A stretch of DNA of 21,337 nucleotides. Origin: Candidatus Falkowiibacteriota bacterium. Lineage in GTDB: Bacteria > Patescibacteriota > Patescibacteriia > Patescibacteriales > UBA12465. Shown in pieces: positions 14,466 to 20,245 of this stretch (position 1 is its first letter; each line of letters starts with the position of its first letter). The stretch lies in assembly GCA_903857815.1 (NCBI GenBank), contig CAIOGK010000034.1, positions 1 through 21,337 of the forward strand, read 5' to 3'. Made by a program: the position numbers and the translations under genes. The notes below the pieces were generated by a model. It made no database searches, was not told the DNA's origin, and saw only the letters and a list, made by a program, of their open reading frames with translations.

Positions 14466-14545
14466 GCTGAGCGGTCGAAAGCGGCAGGTTGCTAACCTGT
14501 TATAGGGGTTTACCTCTATCCGGGGTTCGAATCCCCGCCTCTCCG
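14457..14545 (+). tRNA. tRNA-Ser (anticodon GCU), CCA not encoded
   Basis: The acceptor GGAGAGG pairs with CCTCTCC (14538-14544), with discriminator G. The anticodon stem GCAGG/CCTGT encloses loop TTGCTAA, giving anticodon GCT (serine AGC/AGU). A long variable arm (about 14500-14520) is typical of tRNA-Ser. The T arm is CGGGG TTCGAAT CCCCG. The bases after the discriminator are CAG, so CCA must be added enzymatically, unlike the tRNA-Arg at 13676-13750. Its 3' end is echoed by the three repeats at 15710, 16723 and 17493. Confidence 0.96.
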
Positions 14546-14553
14546 CAGATTGG

Positions 14554-14581
14554 AAATAGTCCCAAATTGGGGCTATTTTTT
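14554..14581 (+). terminator. Terminator of tRNA-Ser
   Basis: AAATAGTCCC pairs with GGGGCTATTT (one G-T pair) and is followed by further T. The AAATAG...CTATTTTT outline recurs after the tRNA-like repeats R2 and R3. Confidence 0.85.
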
Positions 14582-14590
14582 GATAGGGAG

Positions 14591-14619
14591 TTTATAGCCC
14601 CGGAACAGTATGTTATAAT
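14591..14619 (+). promoter_or_regulatory. Promoter of the first tRNA-Ser-linked cassette gene
   Basis: TTTATA (14591-14596), a 17-base spacer, and TATAAT (14614-14619) with an upstream TGT (extended -10). The ATG is at 14643. Confidence 0.7.
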
Positions 14620-14642
14620 TAAATTAATAATAAATTTTAATT

Positions 14643-15707
14643 ATGATTTTTAGAGGAAGAGAACAACTTAATATCCAACCCGAAAAAGAACGGGGTGCGT
14701 CAGGGTTTGAACTGCATAAAACTTATTTTGAAAAAGAAAAAAGGCCTGATTATCGTTATTATTATCATGCCACTTTTTTGCCACTTTTAGAAAAAATAGA
14801 AAAAAATGGAAGTTTTAAATTTGCAGAACATGTTCCAGGTCTTACGCTTTCGCCAGATTATAGTTTTAAATTTATTGAAAATGAAATAAAAAGAGGGCCG
14901 GAGTGGGTCAAAAATAGAGGAAAACATCTTTCACTAGAAGAAAAAGGACAATTTAGACCAGAAAATTTAAATTCTGACGATGGCGTGATGTTAATAATTG
15001 AGCCGACTGATGAATATAAGATTCATAGTACCGCCGAAGGAAGGCCAAACATTTTCTCCACCCCCGATCAGATACCCGAAGATGTAAATGATGTTATTAG
15101 AACCCGTATTTGGAGTAACTACCAACATTCAATGTTTAAAGAGTCAATTCATAATACACACTCCTCCGGTATTAAACATCCTGGAATGAATTTGAATAAA
15201 AAAATGTTGCCGGATGGAACTTGGGAAAATCTTCCGCGCGAGCAAAGAATAAATATTCCCGGAGAGTTGCCTGCTAGCTCTATAAAAATGGCAATAAAAA
15301 GAAATCCCGTTTTTTTGAATATTTTTGACGAGTTAAGGCAAAAATTAAAAGAGGGCGGCAAAACCGATTTATCTTTATTTTCAAAAAGATTATTGGAATA
15401 TTTTAAAAATGGGGATGGTCTAATCAAGGATGAGATATCTGATAAAGTAGAGCTAGCCGAGAATATGGTCACTGGAGAGTTAGAACATTTTCTTGTTAAT
15501 ACTATTAGAAATCTATATTTGGACATCCAAAGATATAAAGGGAAAAAAATTATTCATGGTAAGAGCGGGCAGGAGCAAGCAAAATTAATTAAATCAAAGG
15601 AGCAGATATTAGAAGCAATAAATAAGCTGAATTCAATAGAGCCAGAAAATGAAGTATTTAAAAGGTATATTCAAACTTCCACCAAACAAATGGGAGAAGA
15701 GTTATAA
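14643..15707 (+). CDS. Unknown protein, possible ADP-ribosyltransferase-like domain
   Basis: 354 aa, no TM segment. Residues 38-60 read YRYYYHATFLPLLEKIEKNG, followed by VPGLTLSPDYSFKFIENE (64-81), GVMLIIEP (~114-121) and INIPGELPASSIKMAI (203-218). The order YHAT..L..I...G, a GL-x-LSP strand, and a closing I-x-G-x-I/L-P-x-x-x-I strand is the outline of ART-type folds such as KptA- and DarT-like proteins, with H42 as the candidate NAD-contacting His. The catalytic Glu is not certain, so this is suggestive only. Residues ~225-354 are helical and highly charged. The stop codon is two bases before repeat R1, and a strong promoter lies after the tRNA terminator, so the gene forms a self-contained unit. 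Confidence 0.75.
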   Translation: MIFRGREQLNIQPEKERGASGFELHKTYFEKEKRPDYRYYYHATFLPLLEKIEKNGSFKFAEHVPGLTLSPDYSFKFIENEIKRGPEWVKNRGKHLSLEEKGQFRPENLNSDDGVMLIIEPTDEYKIHSTAEGRPNIFSTPDQIPEDVNDVIRTRIWSNYQHSMFKESIHNTHSSGIKHPGMNLNKKMLPDGTWENLPREQRINIPGELPASSIKMAIKRNPVFLNIFDELRQKLKEGGKTDLSLFSKRLLEYFKNGDGLIKDEISDKVELAENMVTGELEHFLVNTIRNLYLDIQRYKGKKIIHGKSGQEQAKLIKSKEQILEAINKLNSIEPENEVFKRYIQTSTKQMGEEL

Positions 15708-15709
15708 AG

Positions 15710-15739
15710 CCACTCCAACTAAGTCCCACCCTCTCCGCA
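15710..15739 (+). repeat. tRNA-3'-like 30-bp repeat, copy R1
   Basis: It begins CCACTCCAACTA and ends TCCCACCCTCTCCGCA, starting two bases after the stop codon at 15707. It matches R2 at 28 of 30 positions. Its last 17 bases match the tRNA-Ser 3' end (14531-14547) at 14 of 17. A terminator follows directly. Confidence 0.8.
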
Positions 15740-15740
15740 T

Positions 15741-15780
15741 AAAAAAATAACAACAAAAAGTGTTGTTATTTTTTTTATTT
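15741..15780 (+). terminator. Terminator after R1
   Basis: A perfect 15-bp stem (A-rich arm ending ATAACAACA, 15741-15755, with its complement 15761-15775) over loop AAAAG, followed by A and more T. It closes the 354-aa gene. Confidence 0.85.
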
Positions 15781-15861
15781 TTTGAAATGTTAACTTAACT
15801 GTAATTTAATTTCTTAAGTTTAAAAAAATTAAAAACAATAATCGATTTTTTCCGTCGATAA

Positions 15862-16560
15862 TTATTTAATGAATTTTAATAAGAGAATTATTATGACAGT
15901 ATACTGAACAGGATAAAATAAATAAAATAAGTATTTTGCTTTGAGGCCTTCGCGGCCATTATAAAAATAAATGCAAGCAAGCGCAGTTAAGAGGCCGAAA
16001 AAGTAATCAAAATAGATTGGCTCCAAATGCACGAATCCCTGATTAAAAAGACTTTTTATAGTATACAAAATTAAGGGAGAACTGAATATAATTGATTGTA
16101 AAAGTAGATTGCGCTGAGGAGAGTTATGAAAATAATAAAAACAAATAATTGAAAGCACCCCCACAAAACTATAGTCCGTATTAAAAAGATATGAAACGAC
16201 CACGACTAATGAAACGACCAGTATTTTTGTGAGATCCTCTTTCGATTTATTAATCAGTATAATCGCGACTAATCCTAAACTAAGCGTAAAGATAACATTA
16301 AAATACCAAATATTATTACCTACTAAAACATTGGCGATGGTAAATGGAATTTGAGATAAACAGGCGAGAGTAAATAATCTTTTCAGATATCGATCATTAT
16401 TCCGACTATAGCGCGCACCATTGGCGATTAGCCACGCAAACAAAGGAAAAGATATTCGTCCGATAATTCTAAAAATGATAATTTGTGGAAAAAAGAAAAG
16501 ACCGATATGGTCAATTATCATGGCTATGATAGCGATAAGGCGAATTTGAAAAGTGGTCAT
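15862..16560 (-). CDS. TraX family integral membrane protein
   Basis: 232 aa with about seven or eight hydrophobic segments. The N-terminal block (IRLIAIIAMIIDHIGLFFF, then FRIIGRISFPLFAWLIANG, YLKRLFTLACLSQIPF) is the TraX signature: an MxxDHIG motif, a GRxxFPLFA motif and an SQIPF motif. TraX of the F plasmid is needed for N-acetylation of pilin; chromosomal relatives are generally unassigned acyltransferase-like membrane proteins. It is the only gene between repeats R1 and R2 and reads opposite to the repeats and the other cassette genes. An extended -10 (TGCTATTAT, minus strand, plus 16581-16589) precedes the start. A pilin-modifying role is only hinted at by the VirB4 module elsewhere. 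Confidence 0.85.
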   Translation of the reverse strand: MTTFQIRLIAIIAMIIDHIGLFFFPQIIIFRIIGRISFPLFAWLIANGARYSRNNDRYLKRLFTLACLSQIPFTIANVLVGNNIWYFNVIFTLSLGLVAIILINKSKEDLTKILVVSLVVVVSYLFNTDYSFVGVLSIICFYYFHNSPQRNLLLQSIIFSSPLILYTIKSLFNQGFVHLEPIYFDYFFGLLTALACIYFYNGREGLKAKYLFYLFYPVQYTVIIILLLKFIK

Positions 16561-16580
16561 ACTGATTTCTTATATATTCT

Positions 16581-16589
16581 ATAATAGCA
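16581..16589 (-). promoter_or_regulatory. Extended -10 of the TraX-like gene
   Basis: On the minus strand TGCTATTAT lies about 20 bases before the ATG at 16560. No good -35 is visible. The rest of 16590-16722 has no gene that I can support. Confidence 0.4.
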
Positions 16590-16722
16590 TAATCAGAAAA
16601 AATATGAGCTATTTTAGGATAATTTAGATGGTTTGGCTTATACAAATGGCAAAATAGTTTATAATAATTGCAAGTTTAGAGTTCTTGTTAAATCTTTAGA
16701 AAAAACTGATTTTTTGAAAGTA

Positions 16723-16752
16723 CCGCTCCAACTATGTCCCACCCTCTCCGCA
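16723..16752 (+). repeat. tRNA-3'-like 30-bp repeat, copy R2
   Basis: It begins CCGCTCCAACTA and ends TCCCACCCTCTCCGCA, matching R1 at 28 of 30 and R3 at 23 of 30. With its right flank it shares CCTCTCCGCAGATTG (15 bases) exactly with the tRNA-Ser 3' end and the bases beyond it, which is the strongest evidence that these repeats derive from that tRNA. Confidence 0.85.
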
Positions 16753-16754
16753 GA

Positions 16755-16784
16755 TTGACAAAATATCATTAAAAATGCTATTTT
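16755..16784 (+). promoter_or_regulatory. Possible promoter overlapping R2 and its hairpin
   Basis: TTGACA (16755-16760), an 18-base spacer, and TATTTT (16779-16784) with an upstream TGC (extended -10). The -35 comes from the bases immediately right of the repeat. It would serve the lipoprotein gene at 16815. Confidence 0.45.
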
Positions 16785-16790
16785 TGTTTT
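16758..16790 (+). terminator. Hairpin after R2
   Basis: ACAAAATA and CAT pair with ATG and TATTTTTGT, with one mismatch and one bulged T, followed by TTTT. It resembles the hairpin after R3 and, less closely, the tRNA-Ser terminator. The upstream gene is on the other strand, so this is more likely inherited with the repeat than needed by the gene. Confidence 0.6.
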
Positions 16791-16814
16791 ATAAATTTTA
16801 CTAAGCCTATTTTT

Positions 16815-17462
16815 ATGAAAAAAGTTTTTGGGGCCTCTGTTTTATTCTTGGTTTTAATTTTTTCTGGTTGCTCAATATCAAACAATAATAAAATAAAAAT
16901 TGATAATGAAGGGGCAAAAAATCAAGTTAGTGATCCTCAGCAACAAGTTAAAAATCAAAATACTAATTCTTCAACGCCATCCATTGATAATTCCGAGGTA
17001 AGTAGTTGCGATTTTTGGAAAGACAAGGATTATCAGGAGAGCAACTCTAATAACAGCATGGTATCAGTAAAAGATAAGGCAGGGAGCCTTATTGTACAAG
17101 GGCAGATTTTGCAACGTATTGAAGATGCTTCTTTTGAAGAGGATAAAAAAGTTACAAAAGCATACTTAGTATTTTACAATCCCGTTAATGAAGCACAACA
17201 GCTATTCTATAATTATTATTCTGCAAATGTTGCGAACGGCAATGGGATAAATCGTGTTGATGATCAAAAGTTACTCTTTCGCTTAGGTATCATAAAAGAT
17301 TCAAAATTAATTACTACCGCTAATATTTCCGATGAGCTTAAAAATCGTATTGTTTCTTTGATTGATACTGACAATACTATACAATTAAAATTAATTATCC
17401 CGATATATAATGGAGGTGGAGTAGGTGATGATTTTAGTTTTGCTTGTGATATCTCTGAGTAA
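16815..17462 (+). CDS. Predicted lipoprotein of unknown function
   Basis: 215 aa. The N-terminus MKKVFGASVLFLVLIFSGCS is a lipoprotein signal peptide with the lipidated Cys at position 19. Residues ~20-60 are an Asn/Gln/Ser-rich linker. Residues ~65-215 form a globular domain starting SSCDFWKDKDYQ, with a central GSLIVQGQILQRIEDA, a VTKAYLVFYNP strand and LKLIIPIYNGGGVGDDFSFACD near the end; the two Cys (in SSCDF and FACD) could form a disulfide. I recognise no family. It should be anchored on the outer face of the membrane. It is the only gene between repeats R2 and R3. Confidence 0.8.
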   Translation: MKKVFGASVLFLVLIFSGCSISNNNKIKIDNEGAKNQVSDPQQQVKNQNTNSSTPSIDNSEVSSCDFWKDKDYQESNSNNSMVSVKDKAGSLIVQGQILQRIEDASFEEDKKVTKAYLVFYNPVNEAQQLFYNYYSANVANGNGINRVDDQKLLFRLGIIKDSKLITTANISDELKNRIVSLIDTDNTIQLKLIIPIYNGGGVGDDFSFACDISE

Positions 17463-17492
17463 TATTGAAAATATTAGTATTTTTATATAATA

Positions 17493-17522
17493 CCGCTTCA
17501 ACATCGCCCCATCCTCTTCGCA
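17493..17522 (+). repeat. tRNA-3'-like 30-bp repeat, copy R3
   Basis: It begins CCGCTTCAAC and ends CCCCATCCTCTTCGCA, matching R2 at 23 of 30. It is the most diverged copy and the furthest from the tRNA, as expected for the oldest scar if elements accreted at the tRNA end. Confidence 0.75.
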
Positions 17523-17527
17523 GTAAG

Positions 17528-17563
17528 ACAAAAATAGAGCCTAAACTCTATTTTTTGTTTTAT
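17528..17563 (+). terminator. Terminator after R3
   Basis: ACAAAAATAGAG (17528-17539) pairs with CTCTATTTTTTGT (17546-17558, one bulged T) over loop CCTAAA, followed by TTTT. It closes the lipoprotein gene. Confidence 0.85.
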
Positions 17564-17566
17564 TTG

Positions 17567-17575
17567 TGGTAAAAT
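17567..17575 (+). promoter_or_regulatory. Extended -10 promoter of the MazG-like gene
   Basis: TGGTAAAAT gives an extended -10 (TAAAAT at 17570-17575). The -35 is not recognisable. The ATG is at 17601. Confidence 0.5.
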
Positions 17576-17600
17576 GTATAAATAAAATTAATTAAATTTT

Positions 17601-17942
17601 ATGCAGGAAATTACAATAAAAGAGGCGCAAATAAGAGTAGACGATTGGATTAAAACAGTTGGTGTTCGTTATTTTTCAGAATTAACTAATTTGGGCCAGT
17701 TGACTGAGGAGGTTGGTGAAGTCGCCCGTATTATAACTAGAACATATGGAGACCAAAGTTTTAAAAAATCAGACGAAGACCATAATTTGGGCGACGAATT
17801 AGCCGATGTTTTATTTGTTATAATCTGTCTTGCTAACCAAACTGGAGTTGACCTAACAGAAGCTCTACAAAAAAACTTGGATAAAAAAACAAAACGAGAT
17901 TTTAATAGACATAAAAATAATAAAAAATTAAAAAGTAATTAG
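17601..17942 (+). CDS. MazG-like nucleotide pyrophosphohydrolase
   Basis: 113 aa, the size of single-domain MazG-like proteins (YpjD type). The metal-binding signature is intact: L-T-EEVGE with E36, E37 and E40, and DELADVLF with E66 and D69. A four-helix pattern spans the chain, and the last ~15 residues are a Lys/Asn tail. The family hydrolyses (d)NTPs to the monophosphate and pyrophosphate, usually for house-cleaning of abnormal nucleotides; the substrate cannot be read from sequence. It is followed 30 bases later by the S51 peptidase gene on the same strand, so the two are probably co-transcribed. No tRNA-like repeat follows, so it seems to lie outside the cassette series. Confidence 0.9.
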   Translation: MQEITIKEAQIRVDDWIKTVGVRYFSELTNLGQLTEEVGEVARIITRTYGDQSFKKSDEDHNLGDELADVLFVIICLANQTGVDLTEALQKNLDKKTKRDFNRHKNNKKLKSN

Positions 17943-17972
17943 CATCAGTAGCATGATAATTTAAATAATCTT

Positions 17973-18635
17973 ATGAAATTATTACTAACTTCTAATGGCC
18001 TTTCTAACCAATCGATTGCGACGGCGTTGCTTGAGTTAGTTGGAAAACCGGCATCAGAGATTACGGTTGTTTTTATACCAACAGCCATGAATGTTGCCCG
18101 GGGGAGTAAGGATTGGTTTATAAATGATCTTGATAATATTAAAAAACAAGGATTTAAATTTATTGATATTGTGGATATTTCCGCACTTCCTAAAGAAGTT
18201 TGGTTGCCAAAAATAGAAAATGGAGACGTTTTATTTTTTTCAGGAGGGAATACTTATCATTTAATGTATTGGTTGCAAAAATCAGGTTTATCTGAATTAT
18301 TGCCCGATTTATTAAAAACCAAAGTTTATGCTGGAATCAGCGCTGGGAGCATAGTAACAAACCCGAGTTTAGCTAGTACTAGTGATGATAAAAAGAAATA
18401 TTATGAAGATAATTTTGGTTATAAAAATGAAATCGCTTTAAATTTTGTTGATTTTTATATTTATCCTCATTTTAATTCTCCTAAGCGTCTACATCCTATG
18501 GAGGAAACTTTAAAGAAAACTGCTGAGGAAACTAAAAAGAATGTTTATGGTCTCGACGATGAGTCGGCCCTTAAAGTTGTTGATGGCATAGTAACTGTAG
18601 TTACTGAGGGCAATTTTTTATTGAGTATTGGGTGA
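17973..18635 (+). CDS. Peptidase E-like protein (family S51)
   Basis: 220 aa. Features are MKLLLTSNGL at the start, TVVFIPTA, GDVLFFSGGNTYHLMYWL and the nucleophile elbow AGISAGS with S123, followed by YPHFNSP with H166 as the probable catalytic His and a closing LDDESALKVVDG. This matches the PepE/S51 family, which cleaves Asp-X dipeptides or, in cyanophycinase relatives, beta-linked Asp-Arg. The fold is class-I-glutaminase-like and cytosolic. The closest type seems to be the YgaJ/PepE-like branch; the true substrate is unknown. Its 3' end overlaps the convergent acyltransferase gene by 18 bases. Confidence 0.88.
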   Translation: MKLLLTSNGLSNQSIATALLELVGKPASEITVVFIPTAMNVARGSKDWFINDLDNIKKQGFKFIDIVDISALPKEVWLPKIENGDVLFFSGGNTYHLMYWLQKSGLSELLPDLLKTKVYAGISAGSIVTNPSLASTSDDKKKYYEDNFGYKNEIALNFVDFYIYPHFNSPKRLHPMEETLKKTAEETKKNVYGLDDESALKVVDGIVTVVTEGNFLLSIG

Positions 18636-19676
18636 ATGTTTAATTTGAGATTTTATTTTATTTAAAGCGAGAGAAAATAATAGAGGCAGGCCTATCCCTA
18701 AAATAATATATATAAACCAAAATTTTTCTGCTTGATAATTAAAAAATACATTAGATAAAGAGGCTGGAGCAATTAATCCGAAACGGTACAAGATATAATT
18801 AATTGTAAAAAATACCAATAAATGATTAGCCATTATACTAAAAGTATTTTGGCCAATTTTTAAAATAAAACTTTTTTCGGGAATAGCCGTACTTATATAA
18901 TTGCTTATTATATATATTATTATGATGGCGCAGCTTGTTCCCGCCATGGTAACTAGGGCATTATTAGAAAATTCTCCGACCACTAAAGAATATCTGAAAC
19001 CGCCAAAAAATGATTCTAGACTAACGTAAGCAGCGTATATTAAAAAAAATGCTTCCGGTCTGACTAGATATTTTTTTATTGTTAATTCAAAAATATTAAA
19101 TAGTTTCCCTAAAATATAAAAACTTAAACCAAAAACAGTGCGACCTAAAACTAATAAGAGCTCGCCTTGCTCGGGCTTGTATTTATCGATAAAGAGTGAA
19201 GATGTGACTAGCGATACCGCGAAAATAATTAAAATATAAATACGTTTTTCCTTTATTATTAATGATTGTGCTAGCAGATGAATTATAAACAATTGGGGAA
19301 CAAACCAGGCGGCGAGATATAAAAAATATTGATGACCGTTAATAAATGGAGTAATAAAGAATCTGTATAAATCAAATTTTTCTCCCGGTAAAACGCCAAG
19401 AGAGACTCCTCGCGATAATAAATAAAAAGTTAAAAATGCATAAAAAATGTTATAAATAAAGTAGGGCCCTAGAAGTCGGATAGCCTTTTTTTTAATCCAC
19501 AGTAGTTTTTCTTTTAAATTCGGTTGTGCTTTAAAAAAATAGCCAGAAACAAAGAAGAATATGGCTACTTGGAAGGTGTAAGCCGGTAGTATAAAGATTT
19601 TTGGCTGATAATTATGGCCGGTAACTACAAAAAATATCCCTAAAGCCAGCATTACATCCATTGTTTTATTGCGCAT
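18618..19676 (-). CDS. Acyltransferase-3 family membrane protein
   Basis: 352 aa from the ATG at 19676 (MRNKTMDVM); an upstream TTG would add two residues. About ten hydrophobic segments are present. The N-terminal DVMLALGIFFVVTGHNY with H21, followed by FQVAIFFFVSGYFFK and KKAIRLLGPYFIYN, is the acyltransferase-3 (OafA/NodX/YrhL-like) signature; these enzymes move acetyl or other acyl groups to sugars of surface polymers from within the membrane. The acceptor is unknown; no glycan genes are in the window. It converges on and overlaps the S51 gene by 18 bases. Confidence 0.88.
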   Translation of the reverse strand: MRNKTMDVMLALGIFFVVTGHNYQPKIFILPAYTFQVAIFFFVSGYFFKAQPNLKEKLLWIKKKAIRLLGPYFIYNIFYAFLTFYLLSRGVSLGVLPGEKFDLYRFFITPFINGHQYFLYLAAWFVPQLFIIHLLAQSLIIKEKRIYILIIFAVSLVTSSLFIDKYKPEQGELLLVLGRTVFGLSFYILGKLFNIFELTIKKYLVRPEAFFLIYAAYVSLESFFGGFRYSLVVGEFSNNALVTMAGTSCAIIIIYIISNYISTAIPEKSFILKIGQNTFSIMANHLLVFFTINYILYRFGLIAPASLSNVFFNYQAEKFWFIYIILGIGLPLLFSLALNKIKSQIKHSPNTQ

Positions 19677-19703
19677 ATCCAAATTTTATTACTTATTATA
19701 TTA

Positions 19704-19733
19704 ATTATATAGTTTACCGTGCCGAGACGTCAA
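19704..19733 (-). promoter_or_regulatory. Promoter of the acyltransferase gene
   Basis: On the minus strand TTGACG (plus 19728-19733) and TATAAT (plus 19704-19709) are 18 bases apart. The predicted start lies about 20 bases before the ATG. Confidence 0.7.
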
Positions 19734-19773
19734 ATTAATAAGCTGTTTTTATTGGTTTTTTTATTGTTTTTTG

Positions 19774-19782
19774 TGGTATAAT
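19774..19782 (+). promoter_or_regulatory. Extended -10 promoter of the hemerythrin operon
   Basis: TGGTATAAT, with TATAAT at 19777-19782. A TTGGTT at 19752-19757 is a weak -35 (19-base spacing). The leader to the ATG at 19823 is about 35 bases and has no clear Shine-Dalgarno sequence. Confidence 0.65.
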
Positions 19783-19822
19783 ATAAAAATATAATTCATG
19801 GTTAATAATTATTCTTAAATTT

Positions 19823-20233
19823 ATGGCCACTTATTTTATTTGGAAAGATGACTACAAATTGGGGTTTAAAGAAATAGATGAACAACATGAGTATTTTGTT
19901 TCTTTGCTAAATAAGCTATATGGCGCAATAATGGATTTCCAGTCCCAGAAAAATTTAGGGATAATCTTAGATGAGTTAGCCGTTTACGCTGTAAATCATT
20001 TTGAAACTGAAGAAAAATATTTTAAAGATTTTAAATTTGCTGGCGCCGAAGAACATATTCATGAACATCTTATGTTAAAAGAAAAAGTTTTAGATTTTAA
20101 AGAAAAATTTACTCAAGATAAGACAAAAATTTCTTTTGAATTGATTGATTTTTTAGAAAGTTGGCTGGTTGACCATTTGGATAATATGGACAAAAAATAT
20201 ATTGAATGTTTTCGGGAAAATGGTTTAAAATAA
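19823..20233 (+). CDS. Bacteriohemerythrin
   Basis: 136 aa, standard single-domain length. All seven di-iron ligands expected of the family are in place: H22 (IDEQH), H59 and E63 (NHFETE), H78 and H82 (EHIHEH), H118 and D123 (DHLDNMD). W7 and the start ATYFIWKDDYKLG are typical. The protein is a cytosolic four-helix bundle that binds O2 reversibly and may act in oxygen sensing, delivery or scavenging. Only 12 bases separate it from the membrane sensor gene downstream, so the two are probably one operon. It may detect or buffer oxygen for that signalling protein (inference). Confidence 0.97.
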   Translation: MATYFIWKDDYKLGFKEIDEQHEYFVSLLNKLYGAIMDFQSQKNLGIILDELAVYAVNHFETEEKYFKDFKFAGAEEHIHEHLMLKEKVLDFKEKFTQDKTKISFELIDFLESWLVDHLDNMDKKYIECFRENGLK

Positions 20234-20245
20234 TTTGTAATATTT

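Noticed and set aside
15149..15526. 125-codon open frame on the minus strand inside the 354-aa gene
   Set aside because: It lies wholly antisense to a gene with its own promoter and terminator, and its product has no recognisable domain. It is best explained as a shadow of the plus-strand codons.
15835..15861. Possible weak hairpin (ATCGA/TCGAT) at the 3' end of the TraX-like gene
   Set aside because: Only five base pairs with a large loop; too weak to call a terminator.
16628..16657. Very short open frame (9 codons) with a TATAAT-like box at 16660-16665
   Set aside because: The frame is too short, and the TATAAT lies after it with no good -35 at the right distance. I see no gene in 16590-16722.
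14457..17563. CRISPR array or classic integron
   Set aside because: The repeats are about 0.8-1 kb apart with whole genes between them, there are no short spacers, and no cas genes or IntI-type integrase are present. The repeats lack the paired imperfect arms expected of attC.
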